Source: Eleginops maclovinus
Lineage: Eukaryota; Chordata; Actinopteri; Perciformes; Eleginopidae
Direction of reading: 5' to 3'
Assembly: GCF_036324505.1 (NCBI RefSeq)
Contig: NC_086370.1
Coordinates: 16,518,600-16,582,599, forward strand
DNA length: 64,000 bases
Made by a program: the position numbers and the translations under genes. Positions 36,801 to 47,650 of this stretch are shown in pieces. How positions within the stretch are numbered: position 1 is the first letter of the stretch; the number at the start of each line of letters is the position of its first letter. The notes under the pieces were generated by a model. The model saw only the letters and a program-made list of their open reading frames with translations, made no database searches and was not told where the DNA came from.

Positions 36801-39800
36801 GTCGCGTTTAACAAATTATTGGGGGTTATTTAGATATATTTGTGCTTTTTGAAGAGGCTCTGGCATGCGAGTGCATCAATTATGTTTGTTTTGATTAGTC
36901 AAAAGGAGGAAGAGTAAGCGATCTCAGTGGAAAACCGTAGCTTTCATGTGGAACATTAAATCAAATTAATTGCTGATATAAAAAAAAAACATGATTTTTT
37001 TTTTTGGGTTTTTAGATTTTTTTTAAATGTATTTTTTATTTGTCCCAATAATTGACAATAATGCCCCACTCAGAACCCTATTGCTTTTAATTACATTTAA
37101 ACATAATTGGAGTAGTTGACCTATTGTAATTCCTATTATGTAATTATGTTACTATTATATGCAACTGGCAAATATTTAGTGTAATTTTTACCTTCAGACG
37201 AACTTGCTCATACACAGCGGTTGGTCTGTTGCTGAAGGTGATGGCGTTGCAGAAGCTGGCCTGTCTCTTGACGGTGCGTTGCGATACGTCCATGACAATT
37301 TGCGAGCCCTTGGTGCTGGGGTGGAAGAGCAGAGGGAAGGAGGACAAACTTCCACACGTCTGGATGGGCAGGCAGCGTTTGGGCTTGTGGTGGCATCGGT
37401 GAGATGTGGCGGGAAATGGCCCGTTTAGAGAATCTACATTATGTGGAGAAAGAAAAGTGGTTGCTCAGTGTGGTCCACAGGTGGGGAGCAGAAAATACAT
37501 GACTGAATAAATTCTTCTTGGGGCACGATTTACAGTAAAACACCCAGGTTTTAGATTAGATTCGAATATTAGATTACACAGTCTGCACCACCGCAGGCTT
37601 CACTCTGAATATAATATACCCGCATCGTGAAGTAGACTCCAGGTTGTGACCTGCTGTCACATGTCATTTCCTCTCACATATCTCACTTGCTCCTGTTATA
37701 TCAAATTAAGTGAGTAAAACTAATCTAATTTCAGTTTCTCAAGGTAACAGTGCAACAACAGCTAAATGAACGAACATTGTGCAAAGTAAATTACATGCAA
37801 ATATGTCTTTGATGCAAGGACAGAATTGCTTTCTTGGTTATGTAATTGAGGAGAACAAAGGAGCTTTGAGACGTTCACACAAAAAGCTCCAGTTGGTCAT
37901 TTGCAGTAATCTCAAAAACTTTTGTTGTTGTTTCTTATTCTTGCCATATTTTAAACTGGTTTGACAGTTCATGTCTCACCGTGCTGTAACACATTTATAA
38001 TCAGTAGAAAGGAGGAAATGAGGGATACTGAAAAAAAAAGCTAATGATTAGCTAACATTTAAGGTGCTCTAACAACATCTATAGCAGTTGAATTAGATCC
38101 ACAGAAAGCAAGTTTAGACTCTCTCAGGGTGTGAGCTATATGTTCAGCTGTTGATACACAGACACTATATATTTGGTTCTCTTAAAATAGAGTCAAGTAC
38201 ACACTACCCTCCCTATCAGAGTGAAAATAAAATGAAAACCCTGCTGCTAAGTGAGATTAAATGACATGTATTGTGTTTTGCAGGTCACATAAGAGCAAGA
38301 GGAGAACATCTGACTCATAATATGCAGCAGAGTTTTCTAATTTTCTTCCCGTGTGAACATACATAAATCATCACTTCTCCCACTAACCTAATAATAGAGC
38401 AAAACAGGTTTTTCAAATTTCATCTGTCTTTTTGGGTTTTAGACTGATAAAGAGTTTGCTCATCATGAGCCTGATAGTAGACTTTCTCCCCTTTCATTAG
38501 GACCTACTCCCACCCTTTTTGCCTTTCCACTGTTCTCTTCAAAGCATAACTCCAAGGTCACTGTGGCCTTTCTCTCATAGACATGGGATTCTCATCAAAT
38601 GTAAGGCACGATTATTCAGAGACATCACGATTGGATACAGTTTTCTGTATCTTTAGTTCTCTCTTCATTGACATTTAAAGTACGATAAAATCCAGCCAAT
38701 GTGCCAAAACTGGAAGCCAAATAAATAATTCTGTCCTAATTAACACTTCTTCCTTGAGAACTGCTTGTATTTTCACACCTACATTTGGAAGACTGTGTAG
38801 GAGCTGCTTGTGTTGGTCCGTGAGAAGAGTGGACTATATTAGCCACTGCTGAAAGACAGCTATTCTTGCTTTCCTTTGAGTGACCTTGGAGGGTCAAAGC
38901 TTCATAATGTACCCTGGAGACAAATCAATCAACACAGTCAGGATTGGCAACGATTAATCATGTGACTTCTGGGACCATTTCTGGTGTAACTTCTCTATTG
39001 TTCAGATTTCAGGGCAGAGATTAAGATTTCCGGGATGTTCAAACTTTTTTTGAGTTTAAACTAGAAGGAGTCTTTCCCTTTTCACCACAATCAGAGAGGC
39101 TATGCCAAGTGTTCTGGGCTCAGTACAGTATATTTGTTAAGCTTTTGTCGCAGCAGAACAATGTCGAATTGTGCTCTGTGCACAACAGTGGTCTTAAATG
39201 AAGTCACAACAAATCCGTTAACCATATTGCATCCATGATGTCATGTCAGACATGATGTCTTCGGGAAAAACAAACAGGAGTGTAATGTGCTCTGTGAAGG
39301 ACCAGGCCTAAGAATGAATAGAGTATTTCCTGTTAGGTCTGAAAACAGGAGCAACACCTCAAAGGTCTCATGGTTTACCATTTGAGAAGGAATCCAATTC
39401 CTTCTTTCAATTTGACATTAATATAATTTCTACTGTGGGGAATTGAATTCTCTAGTCTGTTTTCTATTTTCACATCCCAGGCATCTTTAAATGGGTTTCA
39501 GAGCACACAGAGGACTATAAAAACTATGACGACGGTTGAATGAGTAAATAAATGGATAAATAAAAATACCACTTTTGATTTACTGTAAATGACAGCTGGT
39601 TAGAGCCAAAAGTGCTGATGATACAGTGGCTGTTGAAGTGTGTTTAAAAAAGTCATGCAACCTGACGGAGACTTCAGAGTAAACAGTGACCAGAGCCCTG
39701 TCATGATAAAAGAGAGGTGCCATGACGAATGTTAGATGAGCAGCTTAAGGAAGGATAATGTAACTTAATACACCATCGCACACAATGTGACTGACTCACT

Positions 39801-41603
39801 GTCATTAATTGGAAAGGACAAACAGAGCATAGACAAAGAGTGGCCCTGGTCATTGTCACCTGGTCTCTTACGCTCTTACTGTGTTTTTTCCCCAGACTCT
39901 GTCTCACTAAGAAGCCCACAGAGGCCTTATTACAGTGTGACGTTAGTGTGGATATCGGTGGCCCTCTCGCACAAGACAAGCGCTCACTGGCAGCACCCTA
40001 AAGGGCCAAAGGGTACTTATATGTGTTTAGCCTTTGCAAGTATGTCATAGCATGTGTGTTTAAGTAAAAGGTAAACACGTGTTTTTATACATGGGGACAT
40101 TTTTAACATCCTCCAATAAGTTTGACTTGCTGTCCATCCTGTTACTTTTACATTGATGTTCATTTTTCATAGTGACATGTTTTGAATGATACCCTTAAAT
40201 AGAAAAGATGTTGGCCTGATAGTCTCTCCAGTTTGCTGTGTCTTTTGCAGGCAATATTGTGTTTTATTAAAAATAAAAATATTATTAGATTTGGATCCTC
40301 AAGGAGGAAGTCATCTGTTACCAATTTACAAGAGATTATTTATATTGTTACCCAATAGAGACTTGAAGCAGACCACTTTATCTTCCAGGTAAAGTTTACA
40401 CAATACATGAAAGACTGTACTACCAATAGGGCAAACTAAACTAACTATTCTCGTCGTTAATGTTGAGAAAGCTGAAATAAATGTACTGTAGATCGTCATA
40501 ATGCCAAGTCTAAGGTAAAGTTTTATAATGATTATTTTCCTTGTTTTTTCAAACAAACATTTCTGAATTAATTTAAATCCACAGCCACATAAACCACAGT
40601 AAAGCAGCAAATCCTCACATTTAAGCATATGGAACCAGAGAACTATTTGCACATGTGTTGAAACAACTGATTTATAAAGTGTTCCATACATTTACTGGCT
40701 GTCCCTTACTATAATAAATGACTGACTTGTTTTTGCAGCTCAGAGTCGACTTCTTCTCTTCAGACATTATTTTAATCGTGGAAACTTAAGTAGGAAAAAC
40801 AGCCATATTAAGGCAACACACACTTTAAAATAATTTTTACGTTTTAAACTTATTTAGTGTTCCCCTCACATTGCATAATTATTTATGTTTGATCATGCAT
40901 GTTGTGAGTATGTATTACAATCAGAAAGCCAATGAATACAACTTTACATTACGATGGTCTCTGTAAAAAATAACTCAACATCTAAATTGTTTATTGTATT
41001 AACTAGTCAGTTAGAAAGCTTCTGCAAGTAATGTAAATGTAAACCAGAAAGGGAAATTTGGTAAATAAGAGTGCTAAATGCACCTGTTAAACAGACATAA
41101 ATAAATGATCAATTGATCACCACATAAGTTGAACAATACAGTTATCAAAAATGTTTGCGGATGTGGATATTCAGCCTGTGAGTGTATCACTTTCAAACAA
41201 ACAAGCCAGGTGAGAAAAGTTATGTGCCAACTACTTTCAGTTTATCCTGGGGGACTTCTTTTTATTATATATGACTGTAAACAAGCTTCAGGTGCAGAAC
41301 AGGAATAACAAGAACCTTTATTAAATGATGAAGACGTTTTTCAAAAAACATAATTTACTGATCCCCCTTATTCAAAGCCGGTCGTGACTTGCAAAAGGTG
41401 ATAAAACTTGGCTACTTTCACTTCTCATTTATTTTAGGCATCCGCCTACAATTCTCATGCACAGACTCGAGGCTGCACAAGCACGGTTCCGACTCGATTA
41501 CATCGTCTCCTCTCATAATAATCACCTGATGTATTAGTTCTAGTTATTTAATATACCAGATGTGCTTACCGTAGAAGGTATTCCTTGTGATCTGACCTCC
41601 CAT
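18598..41603 (-). CDS. neurl1: Neuralized-like protein 1, E3 ubiquitin ligase, complete coding sequence in six exons
   Basis: Exons on the minus strand are 41603-41570, 37433-37192, 35851-35530, 24513-23797, 19906-19727 and 18842-18598. They total 1740 bases, giving 579 residues and TAG, close to the length I recall for human NEURL1 (about 574). The start MGGQIT fits the MGxxx(S/T) N-myristoylation pattern. NHR1 spans about residues 46-200, an acidic linker (EEDDEEEE, 248-255) follows, NHR2 spans about 287-438, then a Ser/Asn-rich linker and a C-terminal RING (C526, C529, C541, H543, C547, C550, C562, C565) ending IKTYRST. NHR domains bind Notch ligands and other partners, and the RING transfers ubiquitin. 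In mammals NEURL1 also acts on synaptic CPEB3 (family knowledge). The DECTICYE...YACGLKLKK style of the RING favours NEURL1 over NEURL1B. The gene is convergent with sh3pxd2a. Confidence 0.96.
18843..19726 (-). other. neurl1 intron 5
   Basis: This is the intron between the linker exon and the RING exon. No further exon or repeat was recognised. Confidence 0.85.
19727..19906 (-). CDS. neurl1: neurl1 exon 5: Ser/Pro/Asn-rich linker
   Basis: Acceptor taacttcag, donor gtttgt at 19726 (weaker than the gene's other donors but in phase). It encodes about residues 439-498, beginning [20 protein letters not shown] and running into a low-complexity Leu/Asn/Ser tract with repeated LN pairs. No domain is expected between NHR2 and the RING. 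The length of 180 bases keeps phase 1 on both sides, so skipping would keep the frame. Confidence 0.88.
19907..23796 (-). other. neurl1 intron 4
   Basis: The intron is bounded by gtacgc and taacttcag on the minus strand. It has a short (TA)n run near 19952-19964. Open frames of up to about 130 codons (for example 22122-22520, +) show no family motif and were judged random. Confidence 0.8.
23797..24513 (-). CDS. neurl1: neurl1 exon 4: inter-NHR linker and NHR2
   Basis: The acceptor sits behind a 12-T tract (minus-strand ttttcacag). The donor is gtacgc at 23796. The exon encodes residues 200-438. It opens [15 protein letters not shown], passes a short acidic run (EEDDEEEE) and the PQNSQN motif, and then the second NHR domain: [60 protein letters not shown] and [11 protein letters not shown]. 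Both borders are phase 1. Confidence 0.97.
27477..27513. repeat. Imperfect (GT)n/(GTGTCTCT) simple repeat
   Basis: A run of GT dinucleotides is followed by two GTGTGTCTCT-type units, inside neurl1 intron 3. Confidence 0.85.
29496..29536. repeat. Perfect 15-bp inverted repeat with 11-base loop
   Basis: The left arm ggtcaactctcatgc (29496-29510) and right arm gcatgagagttgacc (29522-29536) are exact reverse complements separated by aatcttgtgta. Pairing stops at both outer ends. It could be a short footprint of a foldback element, a binding-site palindrome or an RNA hairpin in the intron. The stem is shorter than in a typical microRNA precursor. Confidence 0.9.
35530..35851 (-). CDS. neurl1: neurl1 exon 3: remainder of NHR1
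   Basis: Acceptor ctcttcag, donor gtgagt at 35529. The exon encodes residues 93-199: [20 protein letters not shown], then [36 protein letters not shown] and [17 protein letters not shown]. These are hallmarks of the Neuralized homology repeat, nearly unchanged from mammals. The phase-1 end joins the next exon as G|AC (Asp). Confidence 0.97.
35852..37191 (-). other. neurl1 intron 2
   Basis: The intron is bounded by gtaaaa (37191) and ctcttcag. It holds an A/T homopolymer-rich patch at about 36980-37035. No exon was recognised. Confidence 0.85.
37192..37433 (-). CDS. neurl1: neurl1 exon 2: N-terminal linker and start of NHR1
   Basis: Acceptor tgtag on the minus strand at 37438-37434, donor gtaaaa at 37191. 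It encodes residues 12-92: [16 protein letters not shown], then [29 protein letters not shown] and VYEQVRLK, the opening strands of the first NHR domain. The exon begins with two bases and ends at a codon boundary. Confidence 0.95.
37434..41569 (-). other. neurl1 intron 1
   Basis: This is the intron between the 34-base first coding exon and exon 2. No other coding exon, and no alternative MGNN-type start exon, was found in it. Confidence 0.8.
41570..41603 (-). CDS. neurl1: neurl1 first coding exon (MGGQIT start)
   Basis: ATG is at 41603-41601 on the minus strand. Eleven codons ([11 protein letters not shown]) and one base precede gtaagc. The split Gly/Asp codon joins to AT of the next exon to give D-S-L-N-G-P-F-P, a segment conserved in NEURL1 after its alternative N-termini. 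Gly2 with Thr6 makes a plausible myristoylation site that would place the ligase at the membrane. The start is short and was chosen from phase, donor quality and similarity to a known NEURL1 isoform start. Another first exon (MGNN type) was not found in the window. Confidence 0.82.
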
Positions 41604-41900
41604 GGCTGCATGCAAGGTGCGTTCACCTCCGCTCTCAGTACCGGCTGTGTCCGCGATATTAACATTCAGCTGCGCGTCTTCAGTGGTGACATTATACGGA
41701 AACGATGCCGTTCACAAAAAAAAAAAAGTCCCGACAATGATTCAGCTGCAGGTTGTGTCTGTCCTAAGCTTCATCGACATGAAGCAGCAGGCAGCAGATC
41801 CAGTGCGTTTAGAGATCACGCTGAAATTAACATAAAAGGTGGTAGTGGAGGTGGGGCTTCACGGGAACGCCGTAGCTACCAAAGAGGGGACCTCAAGAGC
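41604..41900 (-). promoter_or_regulatory. neurl1: neurl1 5' leader and probable promoter-proximal region
   Basis: Immediately upstream of the ATG on the minus strand the sequence is richer in CpG than its surroundings (cgcgga, gaacgc, gacgcgcag; gctacggcgttcccgtg further up). A 12-base A/T homopolymer lies near 41717-41728. No clear TATA box or start site can be fixed from sequence alone, so the boundaries are nominal. Confidence 0.35.
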
Positions 41901-42127
41901 CTCTACAAGCAATACATAGCCATCATATTCATGTTGACTCTTAGCGGACACTTATCCCCCTCGAATAAACATTTAGCAAGTATCTAGAGATTCACAAGAT
42001 CTATTTGTTACTTGTCTTTCCTTTCTTTTATTTGTATTTTTTTATTCATTGGCCAATCTCTTGTTTATCACGTATATCCTTATTTTAATCCATTCCTGTA
42101 GTCTTTTTCACAGTCTTCATAAAACAG

Positions 42128-42130
<3 letters not shown>

Positions 42131-42212
<82 letters not shown>
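42131..42212. repeat. (AC)n microsatellite upstream of neurl1
   Basis: An uninterrupted AC run of 82 bases lies about 530 bases upstream of the neurl1 ATG. On the gene strand it reads (GT)n. It is a likely polymorphic marker and could affect promoter structure. Confidence 0.98.
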
Positions 42213-42214
<2 letters not shown>

Positions 42215-45200
42215 GTTGACAGGACGAACCTGCATCCTGCACATGCATTAGGCCTACTTTGCTGTCCCCAAGATAAGGGGTACTTTATATTAAGAAACTC
42301 ATTTCAACCACTCCCAGAATCACTTCAAGTATAATGCAGGAAGGGAAGATTTCTAAAATGGCAGAATCCCCTCTGAAACAATCTTGAAAGACCCATCTGG
42401 AAACTGCCTGATAACATGGAAATGTCTTTCTCTTTTTTCATGTAAATAGGAGTGGCGGGTCCACAATGCCCAGGCAGAGAAAACGCTGGCTTCAGGCTAA
42501 ATGTAATACTAGAGCTGAGTAAGTGGTTTTGAAAGTAAGAATTTGCAGTAAATTAACCCTAGTTTTTATTTCATAAAGGTTGATCATTTGTTTCTGGGGT
42601 TTAGTAACAAGGCTGCCAATTTAGATGTACTCGGGGGTTCTTAAGTTTTGAGTGCCAGAATAGCGAGCCCGCATGATTGAGGACCGCACAGGGAAAGAAA
42701 CATAATACAAAATAATTGTAATAAAAACCAATATTTTCAAAAGACTAAAAGATGATTTAAATTGCCTAATGAAGATAGTCAAAGGCCCAAAGCCTGTATT
42801 TTGAGTAACTGTGCTTACAATTATGTGTATCATTTGAGAAGTTAAAATGTCTAGATTACTAGAGGTTGGTGCCATGAAATCTTCTAAGAAATAAACTCGC
42901 CTCTGATCCTTCCCCTTTTCCCTTAAAGTAAGGTAAGAACTTGTTAAGGATTTAGAGCTTCAGAGTTGGCGCGTTGGCCCTGGTACCTAGTGGGCTCCTC
43001 TCAGGATCTGCCTTGCCGCCTTGGCGTAAGTTTACATAACTTGTGTCGGCAGCCAGGCCGGTGAGACACTGTATTGGCTCGGTAGCATGAGCTATATTCT
43101 CATTTTGTTTATACAAACTGATTGCGGTTTACTCGACTGTCTGTAAGCAATTTGCAACCAGGGTAAGGCTGTACGATGGAAGGGGGATCCATGGACCATC
43201 TATGAAAAGTGGTCAAACGGATCTAATTTGTCACAGGAAATTGAGATGAACTATTAATATCAAAGGGAAAAGTGTGAACAGAAAACTTAGGAATCTATGC
43301 CATGGACCCCACAGCTACGACAGTCACACTTAATGGAGTTTGACATGCCACCTGATCACTGGGCTGTCAGAATCTGATTGCTTTTCTGTAATACAAAGAG
43401 AAGTGTTGTTCACTGGAAAATATTAAAATAAGATTTCTTGTGTCCTACAGTAATATCATGCATTGTGGAAGGTTTCTAGCTATTTTAAAATATTTAATAT
43501 TTTCCATGAATTTGCCTTGAATGCACCCTATTGTGTCACTGGGAAACAGAAACACTGTCATCACATTGCTGATGAGCACATAGATACTACCCAGTACATC
43601 ATACTCGATGATATCATGTGCGGTAATTGTGTGTTACTTCGTGGCAATTCAAACCATTCTTATTTCCAACTTGTCTCACACGAACATCTGGCCAGGGCCC
43701 GTTGGCGTCACTTTCTAACACATGGGGTAGTCCTGTGCTTCAAACTATGACACATGGTTGCAGAAATCACTTGGATAACATTGTGAATCAAAACAACAGC
43801 TCTTGGTTAGGTTTAGGAAAAGACAGTGGTTTGGGGTATAATTATTACCATGACATTATTAAATAGCTTGACATTGCGAATTGATCTCACACAGGACCCA
43901 AACAGTAGTTTCCTGGGATAAAACTAGGTTTCACGTCTATATAAGCAGACTATCGATCTTTATACTACCTCATCGGTCTTACACAGCACTTGATCAAGAG
44001 CGTGGATGGCATTGATTGTGGTTACTTGAAAGCCTGGTGGTTCTCCTACAGGCGCTTGTGCGTCAGTGTCAAATGCTGAAAGCTGTGAAAATAAAAAGGA
44101 TGGTATTTTTCCCCCTGGAAATTTTACATTTTGCATCTCGCTATGTTTCTTTTTGTTTTCCTTTTGCAGTCCGTTTGCATTTCTCTCTGGTTGTTTTGTG
44201 TGTTTTTGTGGTAAGTTTGGTTCTCCTCTTTGTCTCTTTTGTAGTGACTTGATTTACTATTCATTAAGATATGTTAACTGGGCACAGGCCTAAAAACCCA
44301 TGGGGTCAGGGGGCCCCAAGTGCAGAGTCCAGCAACCCATGTGTGTAAGGGGCTTCAGTTTCAAAATACTCAAACTTTTTTAAAAAATTCAAACACTACT
44401 CTATTCTCAGCACCATTATTACCAAGTTTTTTGTGTAATAGCAATGATCAGGATTGTTTATACACTGTGTGCCCTGACAGAACAGACTGCCACCTCCTCC
44501 TGCGGTAGATTATTTGTAGATGGGCGCCTGGCAGGCAGCAGCTGCCTGCTGGGGTGTGCTGGCATGGGGGCCTCTGCGGACATCTTGACAACCTTGTTTG
44601 AGGCAGCCGTGTGCACGCTTGCTCTCTTCGGGGATGATGATGTTGAACAAAAACACCATTCAACTCAGAGTTTGGACCCTGGCCCTGTAGTCATATGCAA
44701 AACATTACAAAACATCACAAGGGCATCATATGATCCTCAACAGGGGGGCGTCAACAGGAAAGGAACCCCACCCGCCAGGCACGTATCAGAGGTGAAATCA
44801 AGTTGTCACATAGCATTAAAAAGTGACAGTTACATAAAGAAGACACTGGGGGAAAGTGTATTGATCATGAGATTGCCATCAGACAAAGTGTAGCTGGAAG
44901 GTACTTGCACACAACATTCATAGATTTACCAGAATCCAGTGTATTTATTGGCAAAGTATGCTCACAGAAGGCATTTTGACTTTAGTTGTAAGAGGCTCTC
45001 ATTATATGCTGTGCCAAAATATGCAGACAAAGAAACACTTTCAGCTGAATTAAGCAAATAGCTGTACAATAGGTCACTATAGTTCATTGTTGCCAATTTC
45101 TTTACTTCTTTTCTTTCACAATTGTATAGACTGAAGTCTTCAGCTGTTTTGAGCAAAGGGATGTAGGACTAACAAAAATAACACAACAGCATTATGAACT

Positions 45201-47524
45201 TGGTTTGGATTTTATTTAACCTGGCGTTCAGAGGTTCGTAGGGATCCAGAGCCTGAGGAACTAAAGGATCATCACTGAGATTACGATGTGTTTAAAGACC
45301 CGAAGGACCATGATTCTTCTCACTGAACATCTCACTGTTTCCTTTAAAAATAACATTCACTTATCTTTTTGATCATCAATATTTCTATAATTTGACCACA
45401 GGATACAGGCTTTCTTACCATGTAGCTTTTGGTCCACAGCAATATTGCCATGCGCACCTCTAAGGGTAATTACTATTGAGCAAGATGTATAAACTCGCCC
45501 AGTAGCACAGCTTGACCTCACTCACGAAACAAATATGTTCCTTGTAGGAGAGGCAGTACCAAGGGGTATGTGTAGGTAATGGGGTCAAAAGATTCAGAGT
45601 AAATTATTTGATTAGTGACACTGCTTCTCAGAAGTGAAGCACAGTTCATATGACTTCCAAAAGGAAATTATTGGACTATTACACTTGGAACTAATGTAGA
45701 TTTGCACAACAAATAGTTTGGTATGGTATGGTTTAGTTGTTGCCATTCTGTTTTGTGGTTGTCTCATCAAGCAAGAAAAGGCACCAAAAAAAAAAGCGGA
45801 GATGTGAATTGGACTTGACTGCAAGGAGCCCTAACTTCCTTGACTCCCTTCAGACTTGGCTTCAGATAACCGAAGAAAAATACAATCCGTGTTTGAGTGT
45901 CAATTTAGGCCACTTACTGTAAATGTGCCTCTTTTACAAATGTATAGTTTGTACTTTTTCCAGGCATTTGTTGGAGAAATCAGGTTTTCTGGTCCAGGTC
46001 CTTAGCCTGCACTTAATTAACTAAATGCAGCCGTTCAGTTTCTCCATGAGGACATTATACAGCAAATGATTTGATTGCGCAATCTATGCATTTTTTCCTG
46101 TCCTGGAAGGTTTCTTCCCTATTTTTCCTGTAAGACTATTTTCTTTCCTTACTCGGATGTGATACAGATTGTGTTTTGTCCAGATTTGTGTTTTTGTTGG
46201 ACAAAGCCTGCCTAGCTGTTATTAATGTTTTAAAGTCATTGTGCATAGCTAAGCTAACCTACTGCTGGCTGTCTCATCGCCGCACCAGGAGTTCAATGAA
46301 CACATGTCTTATTCTTTTGAGACGTGTATTTAACTTGTCCCAAAAAACTATACATTACAGAATGGTTTTATGTAAATGTCCTTCTGTGTTCCTTGTATTC
46401 ATTCCTAATCATTTGCTATACTATAAAATAAATTCATCATTAGCCTATTTACTCACCCACGCTATTCAAAACTCTGGTGACATTTAAATAACTGTTAGAC
46501 GCCTACTCGTTTAGCTCCCCACAGCTCCATCGCAGCCGTCTCCCAGTGTGCAGAAGTTAAAAGAGCTTTTTACTGCCACAAAACAGCATCAAATATCCAT
46601 TAAAATCTCTTAAATTAGTTCATGCCATCATCAGGTTTTTGTAGCTAAACAATTGCTCCATGGGTCCAGTTATTATTATCTCTATTTTCCTCAGTGAATA
46701 TTCTTTGTTGTAATAGGCACACACCAGACCACGTCACAGGAGCACCGTTAGAGAGGAAAATAATGAGATATTCAGGGAAATTTGAGGGACAATTTATGTT
46801 TGTTTTTCTTTCCTTTCTCTGTCTGGATAGATCTTTTCGTTAACGTCAGCAGTCTGGGAGATGATGGTGACTGAAACTTTACTGGAATTCTGATTGGCAT
46901 GGGCCGAGTTAAAAATAATTTACAACAAAAAATAATATATTTCTGCAGTTTGCTTTGAACATGGATACAGTATATTGTAAAGTACTTATTAGCACAGTAT
47001 GTGTGCTCAGATGCTTTCTTAGTTAGGCCTGTGAGCTTTTGTCATTAATAGTTTCTTACTTGTTATTTTGTTAGATATATCCCATGTTACTTTTTAAAGT
47101 GCCACAACATATCAGTTATCAAAGATATTGGAGCACTAAAATGGATTTCCAAATACAGGAAACCAAAAAGAAGGAACATTGTTATAGGTCCCACTACTTT
47201 TCCTGTGAAAACCTGCCCTGCATAGCATTTTAGTGCCAAAATTAGCCAGATATCCGTGCGTATGCATTGTACCGCTAACTCTCTGTGTTCATGATATACA
47301 GTATAGTATCATGACCCTATCCACTGGAGGTCAACGTCGACCTCAATCTGCTTGGCAGCTATGCTTGGCAGAGGCTATGTCACTAAATCTCAGTAAATAA
47401 CCGCCACAAGCCCCAGTTAACTTTGACCTATACAGGAATATAGTGCTGAGTTTCCCGTGCCGTCCCATTCTTAGTACTGAAATTGCAATTTTAGATGCTC
47501 CTTTGAAGTATAGTCATGCTCAAA
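42213..47524. other. Intergenic, no gene seen
   Basis: Open frames here (the longest is 149 codons at 44444-44893, +) have no recognisable domain, splice partners or composition bias, and were judged random. No RNA gene was recognised. Confidence 0.6.
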
Positions 47525-47650
47525 TCATAATAATAATAATAACTTAAACTTATATAGCGCCTTTCATGGTACCCAAGGTCGCTTTACAAATAGGGAGGGG
47601 GAAAAAAGACCTGTTCTTATGACTTTATATATATATATATATATATTAAA
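47525..47650. repeat. (AAT)n plus 'TATAGCGCCTTTCA' repeat fragment and (TA)n
   Basis: An ATAATAATAATAA run leads into acttatatagcgcctttcat and ggtacccaaggtcgctttac, a motif string widely scattered in fish genomes and likely the end of an old retroposon. A TA run (47625-47646) follows. The family cannot be named from the sequence alone. A related motif lies at 53998-54058. Confidence 0.55.

Noticed and set aside
41562..41987. 141-codon open frame on the + strand over the neurl1 start
   Set aside because: It is antisense to the neurl1 first exon and leader, with no domain. The minus-strand exon fits splice and phase rules exactly.
44444..44893. 149-codon open frame, the longest in the intergenic region on the + strand
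   Set aside because: No recognisable domain, no convincing splice partners, and Cys/Gly/Ala-rich composition consistent with chance.
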